Shown here one piece after another: positions 16,850-24,967 of a stretch of DNA of 47,660 nucleotides (position 1 is the stretch's first letter; the number at the start of each line of letters is the position of its first letter). The notes under the pieces were generated by a model. The model had not been told where the DNA came from, made no database searches, and saw only the letters and a list, made by a program, of their open reading frames with translations. The DNA comes from Clostridia bacterium (GTDB lineage Bacteria; Bacillota; Clostridia; Christensenellales; Aristaeellaceae): NCBI GenBank assembly GCA_017459565.1, contig JAFUCP010000021.1:1-47660 (forward strand), read 5' to 3'. A program made the translations under genes and the position numbers.

Positions 16850-16878
16850 ATTATAGCACAAGGGGCGACGTCTGTCGC
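16850..16878 (-). promoter_or_regulatory. thyX promoter embedded in upstream terminator
   Basis: Minus strand TATAAT (16850-16855), 17-bp spacer, GCGACA (16873-16878, four of six consensus). The -35 lies inside the hairpin that ends the symporter transcript. Confidence 0.55.
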
Positions 16879-16884
16879 CCCTTG
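16859..16884 (-). terminator. Hairpin terminator of the symporter gene
   Basis: An 11-bp perfect stem CAAGGGGCGAC (16859-16869) / GTCGCCCCTTG (16874-16884). The minus-strand tail is only weakly T-rich. Confidence 0.6.
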
Positions 16885-16900
16885 CCTGTTAAATGCGCGA

Positions 16901-18463
16901 TTATTTTACCTCTTCCCGCTTGCCGCCCAGGGCGTCTCTGGCCGTGACGACCACCTTTCGGTTGTAGCCCTCGAAGGCAAAATCCACCAGCTTTTTGTCC
17001 GGCTTAGGCGTCACGAGGCTGACCACCGGCACGATCACCAGACCTGCCAGCATCGCAAACGCGCCGCAGTTGATGGGCGACTGGAGGAACGCGGGGAAAG
17101 CGCCCTTGAAGAACATGTTCGCCACCATGATGCCCGCGCCGAAGATCATGCTGCACCAGGCGGAGGCGCAGGATGCCTTCTTCATGTACAGGCCATACAT
17201 GAACGGGGCCAGGAACGCGCCCGCCAGCGCACCCCAGGAAATGCCCATGAGCTGGGCGATGAAATTCACCGTCGTGCTGTACTGTATGATGGCGATGACG
17301 ACGGAGATGAGGATGAACACCACGATCAGCAGTCGCATGGTCATGACCTGCTTCTTCTCATCCATATCCTTGACGATGTTGTCCTTGAGGAAGTCCAGCG
17401 TCAGCGTGGAGCTTGAGGCCAGCACCAGCGAGGACAGCGTGGACATGGAGGCGGAAAGCACCAGGATCACGATGACGCCCAGCAGCAGCGGAGAGAGACC
17501 CTCCAGCATTGTGGGCACAATGGAATCGTAGCCTGCGGCGGGAACGCCCGTCCCGGCAGGATCGATGGCCGAGGTGAACAGCCGCCCGAAGCCGCCCAGG
17601 AAGTAGCAGCCGCCCGCCACGATCACCGCGAAAACAGTGGAGATGATCGTTCCCTTGGAGATGGCGTTTTCAGACTTGATGGCATAGAACTTCTGCACCA
17701 TCTGGGGCAGGCCCCAGGTGCCCAGAGAGGTCAATATGACCACGCCCAGCAGGTTCAGCGGGTCCGGGCCTAAGAACGAGGCAAAAGCGCCGTTCATGCC
17801 CTCGCCGGGAACCTGGGCGAGGCCCTTGTAGGCCTCCATGAAGCCGCCGTTGACCTTCAGCACCGCCGCGACCACGGCGATGATGCCGAAGATCATGATA
17901 ATGCCCTGTATGAAGTCGTTGATGGCGGTGGCCATGTAGCCGCCGGCAATGACGTACACGCCGGTCAGCACCGCCATCATGATGATGCACACCGTGTAAT
18001 CGATGTTAAAGGCCATGCCGAACAGGCGGGACAGGCCGTTGTACAGCGAGGCCGTGTAGGGAATCAGGAAGATGAATATGATGACGGATGCGCCGATCTT
18101 CAGGGCGTTGCTGTTATAGCGCTTGCCCAGGAATTCCGGCATGGTGGCGCTTTGCAGCTGCTGCGTCATGACGCGGGTGCGGCGTCCAAGCACCACCCAG
18201 GCCATCAAAGAGCCGATGAAGGCATTGCCCAGGCCGATCCATGTGGAGGCCAGGCCGAAACGCCAGCCGAATTGGCCCGCATAACCCACGAAAATGACCG
18301 CGGAGAAATACGAGGTTCCGTAGGCAAAGGCCGTCAGCCAGGGACCGACGGAGCGCCCGCCCAGTACAAAGCCGTCCACGTTTGTCGCGTGCTTGCGGCT
18401 GTAGAAGCCGACGCCGACCATGATGCCGAAGAAAACCACCAGCATGAGAATCTTGATGAACAC
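16901..18463 (-). CDS. Sodium:solute symporter (SSS/PutP-like family), T-box controlled
   Basis: 520 residues with about 13 predicted membrane helices. The N-terminus VVFFGIMVGVGFYSRKHATN, then VDGFVLGGRSVGPWLTAFAYGTSYFSAVIF and WRFGLASTWIGLGNAF, are typical of the sodium/solute symporter family (proline, pantothenate and related carriers). Start chosen at GTG 18463 because AAGGAGGA (18471-18478) lies 7 nt upstream; the longer frame reads through the T-box terminator. A T-box leader immediately upstream shows that the gene answers to an uncharged tRNA, so the cargo is probably an amino acid or its precursor. Confidence 0.9.
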   Translation of the reverse strand: MFIKILMLVVFFGIMVGVGFYSRKHATNVDGFVLGGRSVGPWLTAFAYGTSYFSAVIFVGYAGQFGWRFGLASTWIGLGNAFIGSLMAWVVLGRRTRVMTQQLQSATMPEFLGKRYNSNALKIGASVIIFIFLIPYTASLYNGLSRLFGMAFNIDYTVCIIMMAVLTGVYVIAGGYMATAINDFIQGIIMIFGIIAVVAAVLKVNGGFMEAYKGLAQVPGEGMNGAFASFLGPDPLNLLGVVILTSLGTWGLPQMVQKFYAIKSENAISKGTIISTVFAVIVAGGCYFLGGFGRLFTSAIDPAGTGVPAAGYDSIVPTMLEGLSPLLLGVIVILVLSASMSTLSSLVLASSSTLTLDFLKDNIVKDMDEKKQVMTMRLLIVVFILISVVIAIIQYSTTVNFIAQLMGISWGALAGAFLAPFMYGLYMKKASCASAWCSMIFGAGIMVANMFFKGAFPAFLQSPINCGAFAMLAGLVIVPVVSLVTPKPDKKLVDFAFEGYNRKVVVTARDALGGKREEVK

Positions 18464-18499
18464 AGCAGATTCCTCCTTTGTCCTTTGTCGCGGAGGCGC

Positions 18500-18532
18500 A
18501 AAAAACCGCCCTCCGCATGTCGCAGAGGGCGG
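18500..18532 (-). terminator. T-box terminator
   Basis: Minus strand stem CCGCCCTC / GAGGGCGG (plus 18525-18532 and 18506-18513) followed by six T (18500-18505). It competes with the antiterminator that contains the T-box sequence. Confidence 0.92.
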
Positions 18533-18779
18533 ATCGTTCCGCGGTACCACCTCTATTCGGCGCGTTCTCACGAAGCGCGCCCTCGTCGGGTGCGGACAGA
18601 TGCGTCCAAACCCTATCGCTGTAACGGGCGAACCCGTCGCCGCTTAATCGGGCATCCCCTTTCAGCGCGCGGCTACCGGAATGTAATTCAATCGGACGCC
18701 GTATGCCGTCTCGCACCCTCCGACGGTTCTCTGAATACGTTATCGCCCATCTACTTGTTCCCGGTCACTGCCTTTAACG
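18500..18779 (-). ncRNA. T-box leader (tRNA-sensing riboswitch)
   Basis: On the minus strand the T-box core AGGTGGTACCGCGG occupies 18539-18552. Stem I is recognisable: base ACCGG...CCGGT, AGTAGA on the 5' side of the specifier loop, CGTAT/ATACG with CAGAGA bulge, and distal hairpin CCGTC/GACGG. The specifier loop 3' strand reads GAATTACA just before TTCC; TAC (Tyr) followed by a purine is the best fit, with ATT (Ile) the alternative. The TGGT bulge fits a tRNA with discriminator A, which suits both. Confidence 0.92.
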
Positions 18780-18785
18780 CGATAC

Positions 18786-18814
18786 AGTTTACCACTTTAT
18801 CAGAGTGTTGTCAA
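18786..18814 (-). promoter_or_regulatory. Promoter of the T-box leader
   Basis: Minus strand TTGACA (18809-18814), 17-bp spacer, TAAACT (18786-18791). It begins 20 bases after the stop codon of the TraX-like gene. Confidence 0.85.
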
Positions 18815-18834
18815 GCGTTTTTTGACTTTTTTCG

Positions 18835-19629
18835 TCACCCCTGCTTCAGCGCGAACTGAATCAGCATAATGGCGATCAGGTGCGCCGGATAGTAGAGATA
18901 ATACACCCATTTGTTGATCTTCAGATTCGTGTAGGTGGGAATATAGATCAGCGGCAGCGCCAGCACGGCGAACATCTGTATGCCAAAGCGCACGCCGAAG
19001 AGCTGATAGCTGCTGCACTCAAGCCCCCACCAGATCATAAAGGCCAGTATAATGGGCAGGGACAGCCACCAGCGGTTGATGAACAGATAAAACAGCACGA
19101 TCAACGCCACGCCCTTCCAGCCGTAATTGATGCTGCCCTGGAGCTTATAGACCAGCAGCGCCAGCGCCAGCGTGCAAACGATCTGCCTGTCCCGCAGGGA
19201 CCAGATGATCAGCAGGCCGAAGGCAAGGGTATACATGATGTTCGGGACCGCCCAGCTCCGCACATAGAAATTGAGGATAGCGCCGATGGGATTGTCCGCA
19301 AAGCGTACGGTGAACATGGCCGGCACGGTATGTGCCAGTGCCATGGCGTAAAAGGGCTGGGACACGAGGCCCATCAGCAGGATGCGGGACAGGTATTTCA
19401 GCCGGTTGCGGGAATAGACGCAGCCCACGGCGATGCAGTAGGCATAGATCGGAAAGGCCAGACGGCCAATGATGCGCAGGACCTGGTAACGGCCAAAGAA
19501 CATTTTGCCGGCATGATCGCACAGCATGGCGATCATGGCAATCAGCTTCAGCAGGTTCGTGTCCCTGTTCAGCGCAACTTCCTTCGGCACGAAGGGCCAG
19601 GCCAGAGCGCCGGGTTTTTTGGATGCCAA
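18835..19629 (-). CDS. TraX family integral membrane protein
   Basis: 264 residues, about eight membrane helices. The start region LKLIAMIAMLCDHAGKMFFG and LRIIGRLAFPIYAYCIAVG are the characteristic opening of TraX family proteins; the plasmid F member acetylates pilin, but chromosomal members in Firmicutes have no settled role. TTG start at 19629, GGAGG 10 nt upstream. Standing alone between the two-component system terminator and the T-box promoter. A membrane acyltransferase acting on a surface polymer is a reasonable guess, not shown. Confidence 0.82.
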   Translation of the reverse strand: MASKKPGALAWPFVPKEVALNRDTNLLKLIAMIAMLCDHAGKMFFGRYQVLRIIGRLAFPIYAYCIAVGCVYSRNRLKYLSRILLMGLVSQPFYAMALAHTVPAMFTVRFADNPIGAILNFYVRSWAVPNIMYTLAFGLLIIWSLRDRQIVCTLALALLVYKLQGSINYGWKGVALIVLFYLFINRWWLSLPIILAFMIWWGLECSSYQLFGVRFGIQMFAVLALPLIYIPTYTNLKINKWVYYLYYPAHLIAIMLIQFALKQG

Positions 19630-19658
19630 CGGATTTCTACCTCCAATTTAGGAAAAGC

Positions 19659-19688
19659 GGGGCGCGCGTCATTGAGACTGCGCGCCCC
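19659..19688 (-). terminator. Terminator of the two-component operon
   Basis: GGGGCGCGC (19659-19667) / GCGCGCCCC (19680-19688), with a short T-tract on the minus strand (plus GGAAAAG just left) and GTTTTT on the right. Confidence 0.75.
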
Positions 19689-19699
19689 GTGTTTTTCGG

Positions 19700-21457
19700 T
19701 CACATCTGATCGAATATGGTCTCCTTCTCCGGGTTCTCCTTCGGGGCGAGGGGCAGCGTGATCAAAAACTCCGTGCCCTCACCCAGCTTGGAGTGGACCT
19801 CAATCTCGCCGTTCATGGAACGCACAATGTGCTTGACGATGGCCAGTCCAAGGCCGGTGCCGCCCATCTGCCGGGAGCGGCCCTTGTCCACACGGTAAAA
19901 GCGCTCAAACAGCCTGGGCAGGTTTTCCTCGGCGATGCCGATGCCCGTGTCCGATATGGTGACATTGGCCTCCTGGCCGTTGGAAAACACCTGCACTGTC
20001 ACGGAGCCGCCGGGCTTGTTGTACTTGACCGCGTTCTCCGTCAGGTTGATCAAAAGCTGCTCCACGCGGTCCGGGTTGCCGATGATGAACACGGGCTCGC
20101 TGTTCAGACGGCAATTGATGGAAACCTGCTTTTCCTGGGCGTGGATTTGCAGCATCTCGCATACATCGTATGCCTTCTTGTCCAGCCTTATGCGCTCGGT
20201 CGCCACCTCGTCGTTGCCCGATTCCAGCTTGCTGATGGACAGGATATCGTTGATCAGGCGCGTGAGGCGCTCCGTTTCCATCATGATGATGTTTAAAAAC
20301 TTGTGCGCCATCTCCGGGTGATCGATCGCCCCGGCCTGGAGCGTCTCCACAAAGCCGCGGATGCTGGTCAGTGGGGTTTTCAGCTCATGGGAAACGTTGG
20401 CCGCAAAGTCGGTGCGCACCTGTTCCAGTCTGCGAAGCTCCGTAATGTCCTCCACGATGGCCAGCGCGCCCACCACCTCTTCATCGCGGCGCATGGGCGA
20501 CACATACAGTCTCAGGGGCCGGTGTCCCCTGCCCACGGCGGTGCGGGCGGCCACCTCGTTGGTATAGACGCCGCCCTGGCGCATGGCCTCGGTGAACACC
20601 TCGTCCAGCTTGACATCCTTGGATACGTCGTTGACGTTTTTATACTCCGGGTCTCCGACGATCCCCAGCAGCTTTTTGGCCACAGAGGTGATATAAATCA
20701 CGTTCAGCTGCTGATCCACGGCGATGATGCCGTTTTGCATCTGGGACATGACCGTACTCAGCACGTGATTTCTGTTTATTTGCTTGAATATGCGATCCTG
20801 TATGCGGGCAATGATGGCGTTGTACTGGGCCACCATGGGCTCCCTGTCGGAAAAGCCCTCGATTCTCGCGTCGAAATTCCCGTCCGAGAAGCGATCCAGC
20901 GCCTGCATGACCTGGTTGACCCGCTTTTCGCGCTCCAGCACGTTCACCAGCACCGACACGAACAGCACCATGCTCAAGCCAACAATCGCGGCAAGCAATA
21001 TGAGGGATTTATGCCTGCCCAGTACCGCGCCGATGTTCACCAGCGGCTTGGCATAAAGCAAAAATCCGCCATCCTCATATTGATAGATGGCGTAAACAGC
21101 TGTCGCCCCGTCAGGGTTGACACGCTGATAGACCACGGTGCTGTTCACCGCGGTCTGCGCAACGTCATCGCCGGAAAGCTGTCGATAAGCCTCGTTGGAT
21201 GCGTAGACGGCATCGCCGTTTGCGTCATACAGGGCCTTCACCGTCTCCTCACTCACCTCAAGCACGCTGAGCGTCCGCACACGATCCTCCATCGTGTCGC
21301 TTCGGCTGAAGCAGCCGGTCGCTTCACACACGATGGAGAGATCCCTGCGCACCTCGTCGTTTGCCTCTTCGGCAAGCTTGGAGCAGTTAAAGGTGAACAA
21401 CAGTGCCAGAGCAACCAGGGAAATCAGGGTCACAATCAATGTAACCCTTGATTTCAC
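19700..21457 (-). CDS. phoR: Sensor histidine kinase, PhoR/WalK-like
   Basis: 585 residues: membrane helix 1 (about 5-24), an extracytoplasmic sensor domain, membrane helix 2 (about 150-172), HAMP, a PAS domain, then the phosphoacceptor box NVSHELKTPLTSIRGF and an ATPase domain with NLTENAVKYN, DTGIGIAEENL and GGTGLGLAIVKH. Overlaps the response regulator by 4 bases (ATGA), so the pair is co-translated. The architecture matches PhoR-type kinases that respond to phosphate limitation or envelope signals; no phosphate transport genes are nearby, so the signal is not established. Confidence 0.88.
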   Translation of the reverse strand: MKSRVTLIVTLISLVALALLFTFNCSKLAEEANDEVRRDLSIVCEATGCFSRSDTMEDRVRTLSVLEVSEETVKALYDANGDAVYASNEAYRQLSGDDVAQTAVNSTVVYQRVNPDGATAVYAIYQYEDGGFLLYAKPLVNIGAVLGRHKSLILLAAIVGLSMVLFVSVLVNVLEREKRVNQVMQALDRFSDGNFDARIEGFSDREPMVAQYNAIIARIQDRIFKQINRNHVLSTVMSQMQNGIIAVDQQLNVIYITSVAKKLLGIVGDPEYKNVNDVSKDVKLDEVFTEAMRQGGVYTNEVAARTAVGRGHRPLRLYVSPMRRDEEVVGALAIVEDITELRRLEQVRTDFAANVSHELKTPLTSIRGFVETLQAGAIDHPEMAHKFLNIIMMETERLTRLINDILSISKLESGNDEVATERIRLDKKAYDVCEMLQIHAQEKQVSINCRLNSEPVFIIGNPDRVEQLLINLTENAVKYNKPGGSVTVQVFSNGQEANVTISDTGIGIAEENLPRLFERFYRVDKGRSRQMGGTGLGLAIVKHIVRSMNGEIEVHSKLGEGTEFLITLPLAPKENPEKETIFDQM

Positions 21458-22155
21458 AGGCGATTCTCCTGACGGTCATTGAATTTGTAGCCAACGCCGC
21501 GAATGGTTTCGATATAATGCGCATCGTCGCCCAGCTTCTGGCGAATGTGACGGATGTGGACATCGACCGTGCGGGTTTCGCCATAGAACTCATAGCCCCA
21601 GATGCGATCCAGCAGGAAATCGCGAGTCAACACCTTGCCGCGGCTCAACACAAGCAGCTTGAGCAGTTCAAACTCCTTGAGCGTCAGCGACAGCTTTTCG
21701 CCGTTCCTGAAGGCTTCATAATTGCCCACATCGATGGTCAGGCCGCCGACATGCAGTATGCCCTCTTCCTCGCTCTGGGGCGCGGCGCGGCGCAACAGCG
21801 CCTTTACGCGCGCGATCAGCTCCCGCACGGAGAACGGCTTGGTGATATAGTCGTCCGCGCCCAGCTCCAGGCCCAGAATCTTGTCCACCTCGTCGCCCTT
21901 TGCGGTCAGCATGATAATCGGGATATCCGCCGTCGTGGGTGCGCTCTTCAAGCGACGGCACACTTCCATGCCGTCGATTCCGGGGAGCATAATGTCCAGC
22001 AATACCATCGCGGGACGCTCATGCGCACAAACCACCAGCGCATCCTCGCCTGTGGCGGCAGTAACTACCCGGTAGCCGGAAGCCTCAAGGTTGAACGAAA
22101 GCAGTTCAAGAATGTGGGCTTCATCGTCAACGGCCAAAATCAGTTCGTTTGCCAT
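21454..22155 (-). CDS. phoP: OmpR/PhoB family response regulator
   Basis: 233 residues. The receiver domain (1-about 120) begins LILAVDDEAHILELL and has the phospho-accepting Asp in MVLLDIMLPGIDG and the conserved Lys in DYITKPFSVRELIARVKALLRR; the winged-helix DNA-binding domain carries LSLTLKEFELLKLL and RTVDVHIRHIRQKLG. Works with the overlapping kinase gene. GAGAGG stands before the ATG. Symbol given by family similarity; WalR or a generic PhoB-like regulator is also possible. Confidence 0.88.
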   Translation of the reverse strand: MANELILAVDDEAHILELLSFNLEASGYRVVTAATGEDALVVCAHERPAMVLLDIMLPGIDGMEVCRRLKSAPTTADIPIIMLTAKGDEVDKILGLELGADDYITKPFSVRELIARVKALLRRAAPQSEEEGILHVGGLTIDVGNYEAFRNGEKLSLTLKEFELLKLLVLSRGKVLTRDFLLDRIWGYEFYGETRTVDVHIRHIRQKLGDDAHYIETIRGVGYKFNDRQENRL

Positions 22156-22197
22156 GTGCGTATCCTCTCTCTTTCATAGTATTATGGTTGATCTGAC

Positions 22198-22674
22198 TTA
22201 TTCGTCAGCTGTACCCGAATCAAAGTCCGCAAGCAGCTTGTTCAACTCGTCTCTAAAGGATTGTATGTCCCTGAACTGGCGATAGACGGAGGCAAAGCGC
22301 ACATAGGCGACCTCGTCCAGCTTTTTCAGCCCGTCCATGACCAGCTCCCCCACCATTTTGCTGGTGATCTCCGAATCCGGCTGATTGTTGAGCTTTTGTT
22401 CAATATCACGCACGAGTTCATCGATCTTTCCCAGGGAGACCGGGCGCTTTTCGCATGACTTGACAATGCCGGAGCGCAGCTTTTCCACGTCGAAGGCCTC
22501 CCGCGTCTGATCCTTTTTAATGATCATCAGCGGCACCAGATCGATGCGCTCATAGGTGGTAAAGCGCCGCCCGCAGTTTTCACATTCTCTGCGCCTGCGG
22601 ATGGAGGAGCCGTCCTCGTTCTGGCGGGAATCCACCACCCGGCTCTGCATACACCCGCAATAGGCACACCTCAT
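22198..22674 (-). CDS. nrdR: Transcriptional repressor NrdR of ribonucleotide reductase genes
   Basis: 158 residues, the normal length. The N-terminal zinc ribbon has Cys3, Cys6, Cys31 and Cys34 in the MRCAYC...RECENCGRRFTTYER pattern; the ATP-cone domain follows (VPLMIIKKDQTREAFDVEKL). NrdR binds NrdR boxes and represses nrd operons when dATP is high. GAGGTGAT precedes ATG 22674. Same strand as ymxH but separated by a terminator and its own promoter. Confidence 0.97.
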   Translation of the reverse strand: MRCAYCGCMQSRVVDSRQNEDGSSIRRRRECENCGRRFTTYERIDLVPLMIIKKDQTREAFDVEKLRSGIVKSCEKRPVSLGKIDELVRDIEQKLNNQPDSEITSKMVGELVMDGLKKLDEVAYVRFASVYRQFRDIQSFRDELNKLLADFDSGTADE

Positions 22675-22689
22675 GCTTGTATCACCTCA

Positions 22690-22705
22690 TGTAATATATT
22701 ATACA
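22690..22705 (-). promoter_or_regulatory. nrdR promoter -10 inside a near-palindrome
   Basis: Minus strand TATAAT (22698-22703) lies within TGTATAATATATTACA, an A/T-rich inverted repeat of 16 bp. No good -35 is seen. The 16-bp palindromic size resembles an NrdR box, so autoregulation is possible, but the match is loose. Confidence 0.45.
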
Positions 22706-22750
22706 CAAAAAATAACGTAAAGTCCAGTACCTTTTCTAAATTAATTGCAC

Positions 22751-22783
22751 AAAACCATCGGAAATTATGCATTATCCTCCGAT
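22751..22783 (-). terminator. Probable terminator of ymxH
   Basis: Minus strand ATCGGA ... TCCGAT stem (22757-22783, with G-U extension) followed by GGTTTTG. It starts 10 bases beyond the ymxH stop codon. Confidence 0.55.
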
Positions 22784-22792
22784 ATTTACAGT

Positions 22793-23044
22793 TTACGCCT
22801 CCGCCCGCTCGGAATTGACCTCCACCAGAATCACATCGTCCCCTATCCTGCGCACCCGACTCCAGGGTATGACACAGCCCTCCCGGTCCTGTTTGAGAAA
22901 GCCCAGCAGCCCGCCGGAGCCGCCCGGCACCACCAGCGCCTCCGCGGCTGCGTTGTCGTTCAGGATCAGATCGATCGGCTTGCCCAGTTTCCTGCCGTCG
23001 CAGATGTTCACGACATCCTTGCGCTTGATTTCCGAAAAGCTCAT
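22793..23044 (-). CDS. ymxH: YlmC/YmxH family PRC-barrel sporulation protein
   Basis: 83 residues, a single PRC-barrel fold: VVNICDGRKLGKPIDLIL, then GLLGFLKQDREGCVIPWSRVRRIGDDVILVEV. This small family occurs in endospore formers, commonly beside sigma-E/sigma-G genes and nrdR, as here. Its biochemical role is unknown. AAGGAGGGGG lies upstream of ATG 23044. Divergent from spoIIGA across a 355-bp control region. Confidence 0.88.
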   Translation of the reverse strand: MSFSEIKRKDVVNICDGRKLGKPIDLILNDNAAAEALVVPGGSGGLLGFLKQDREGCVIPWSRVRRIGDDVILVEVNSERAEA

Positions 23045-23098
23045 CTGATCGCCCCCTCCTTAAGAATATGCACTCGCCCTCCGCGCGTGAAAAAAAAA

Positions 23099-23280
23099 TG
23101 TCGAATTATCGATTCGCGGGCAGTCATGTCCAGATAATATCGAATTTCATCGACAATGTCCCGGGACTTCGACAATCGGCGCGAAGAGGCGTATGCGCCT
23201 GTGTTTTCGGACCGTTCAGACGGTCATATCCCGGTCATGATCGGCTTTGTTTGCCCGTTTTTCCCGCCCTCGCTGTCGAA
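23099..23280. promoter_or_regulatory. Cluster of three Spo0A boxes upstream of spoIIGA
   Basis: Exact matches to the Spo0A box TGTCGAA or its complement at 23099-23105 (TGTCGAA), 23168-23174 (TTCGACA) and 23274-23280 (TGTCGAA); one-mismatch copies ATCGACA at 23149-23155 and 23337-23343. spoIIG is a classic Spo0A-P-activated operon in Bacillus, so these probably drive spoIIGA-sigE. The sigma-A elements near the start are poor, as expected for an activated promoter. The rest of the 23045-23399 gap shows no gene. Confidence 0.75.
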
Positions 23281-23352
23281 AAACGCCCGCCGACGCGCGA
23301 AACAGGCGACATTTCCCCGATAATTTGTTAAAGCGTATCGACACAAAATCGT

Positions 23353-23379
23353 TGATAACGCAGCTTTGGGGCGTTATCA
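23353..23379 (+). other. 9-bp perfect inverted repeat in the spoIIGA leader
   Basis: TGATAACGC (23353-23361) / GCGTTATCA (23371-23379) with a 9-nt loop, ending 7 bases before the ribosome binding site GAGGTGA (23387-23393). No T-tract follows. It may be an operator or an mRNA hairpin next to the site of translation start. Confidence 0.6.
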
Positions 23380-23399
23380 TCTCTGCGAGGTGACGCCGA

Positions 23400-24140
23400 T
23401 TGAGCATTGAGCTGTTCCTTCTGGTCAACCTTTTCGCCGACACGGCTCTGATCTGCGCCGTCACACGGACGCTGGGCTGCTTTGCCTGGCGGCGCACGCT
23501 GACTGCCGGGGGACTGTGCGCCGCATACGCCGCGCTGGCCGTCGCCCGGCCCGTGTGGGGCTCGCCGGTGGTGCAACTGGCGCTGCTGGCCGCCATATCC
23601 GCGCTGCTGGCCGGGCGCTTCTGCCTGCGTGCGGCAAGGATAGCCCTGCTGCTGCCGGGCGCGGCACTGGTGTCAGGCGGACTGTGGCTGTTGAATGTGT
23701 CTTTCCCTTCCGGCCCGGCTATCGCCCTTCCCTGCGCCGGCAGCGGTGCGCTGCTGATATGGGCGATGCTGTCGGCGCAGCACCCGCTTCGGGACGGCTG
23801 GCAGGTCCGCGTCGCGCTGCGGGTCGGCGTGCGAACCGTGCGCTTTGAGGCGCTGATCGACACCGGCAACCGGCTGCGCGAGCCCATCTCTGGCCTGCCG
23901 GTGCTGATCGCGGAGGCTCCGCTGCTGGAGGGGGTGCTGCCCGAATCCGGATGGCGTGCGTTGCGCTTTGGCGCGCTGGGCGGCGACGGCCGTCTGGCCT
24001 GCTTCAAGCCCAGCGCCGTCTGGATAGAGCGCGGAAGGCGCAGGCAGCGCGCCCCGGACGTCTGGATCGCCGTGGCGCAGTCGCCGCTGCCCGGCCTTGC
24101 CCGCGCCCTCGCACCCTGTGAGTTTGCCGCTTATCCATAG
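23400..24140 (+). CDS. spoIIGA: Sigma-E processing peptidase SpoIIGA
   Basis: 246 residues, shorter than the roughly 300 of Bacillus. The N-terminal half is five hydrophobic helices (about 3-125); the C-terminal half is an aspartic-protease-like domain with Asp154 in [18 protein letters not shown], the family active-site motif. It removes the pro-sequence of SigE in the mother cell after contact with forespore SpoIIR. TTG start at 23400 with GAGGTGA 6 nt upstream. Immediately precedes sigE (37-base gap) in the conserved order. Confidence 0.92.
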   Translation: MSIELFLLVNLFADTALICAVTRTLGCFAWRRTLTAGGLCAAYAALAVARPVWGSPVVQLALLAAISALLAGRFCLRAARIALLLPGAALVSGGLWLLNVSFPSGPAIALPCAGSGALLIWAMLSAQHPLRDGWQVRVALRVGVRTVRFEALIDTGNRLREPISGLPVLIAEAPLLEGVLPESGWRALRFGALGGDGRLACFKPSAVWIERGRRRQRAPDVWIAVAQSPLPGLARALAPCEFAAYP

Positions 24141-24177
24141 CCCATCGAACGATTCATTACATAAAGGAGGACTCTAT

Positions 24178-24885
24178 ATGGCCATGAAATCCATTCGTCA
24201 ATCCATTTTCGGGCTCATCGTCCAGATTCGCAGAGGCTCCGTGTGCTACATCGGCGGCAGCGACCTGCTTCCCCCGCCTCTGTCCCGGGAGGAGGAAATC
24301 GCACTGATGCGCCGCGCGAACCAGGGCGACGGCGTCGCGCGGGCCACGCTGATCGAGCGAAATCTCAGGCTGGTGGTCTACATATCCCGCAAGTTCGAAA
24401 ACACCGGCATCAGCATCGAGGATCTCATCTCCATCGGGGCCATCGGGCTGATCAAGGCCGTCAACTCCTTCGACCCGGACAAGAACATCAAGCTGGCCAC
24501 CTACGCCTCCCGCTGCATCGAAAACGAGATCCTCATGGTGCTGCGCAAGACGAACCGGCTGAAGCTGGAGGTCTCCTTTGACGAGCCGCTGAACACGGAC
24601 TGGGACGGCAACGAGCTGCTGCTGTCCGACATCCTGGGGACAGAGCCTGACCTGGTCAGCAAGGATCTGGACGCCGACGTGGAAAAGCAGATGCTGCACA
24701 CAGCCATCGAAACGCTGAACGCCCGGGAAAAGTACATTGTTGGACTTCGGTACGGGCTGGGCGAGGCCAAAGAGCATACGCAGAAGGAGGTGGCGGACAT
24801 GATGGGCATATCCCAGAGCTATATCTCCCGCCTTGAAAAGCGGATCATCGGCAAGCTGCGGGAGGAAATGGCCAAAATGGCCTGA
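24178..24885 (+). CDS. sigE: Sporulation sigma factor SigE
   Basis: 235 residues of sigma-70 type. Region 2 has [34 protein letters not shown] and [19 protein letters not shown]; region 4 ends with [23 protein letters not shown]. The pro-region before region 2 is consistent with the SpoIIGA-cleaved precursor. Directs early mother-cell transcription. AAAGGAGG precedes ATG 24178. sigG, which often follows sigE, is not downstream here; a terminator and a convergent gene are. Confidence 0.95.
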   Translation: MAMKSIRQSIFGLIVQIRRGSVCYIGGSDLLPPPLSREEEIALMRRANQGDGVARATLIERNLRLVVYISRKFENTGISIEDLISIGAIGLIKAVNSFDPDKNIKLATYASRCIENEILMVLRKTNRLKLEVSFDEPLNTDWDGNELLLSDILGTEPDLVSKDLDADVEKQMLHTAIETLNAREKYIVGLRYGLGEAKEHTQKEVADMMGISQSYISRLEKRIIGKLREEMAKMA

Positions 24886-24905
24886 CGCGGTGCCATGACA
24901 CAGCA

Positions 24906-24964
24906 TGAAAAATCCTTCGTTTCGCTCAATGCGCCTTTGGGCCGATTGAGTGAAACGAAGGATT
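24906..24964 (-). terminator. Long-stem terminator between sigE and the mgl operon
   Basis: A 20-base arm at 24911-24930 pairs with 24945-24964 with one internal mismatch; on the minus strand a T-tract follows (ATTTTTC, plus 24906-24912). It ends the mgl transcript and probably also stops sigE transcription. Confidence 0.88.
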
Positions 24965-24967
24965 GTG

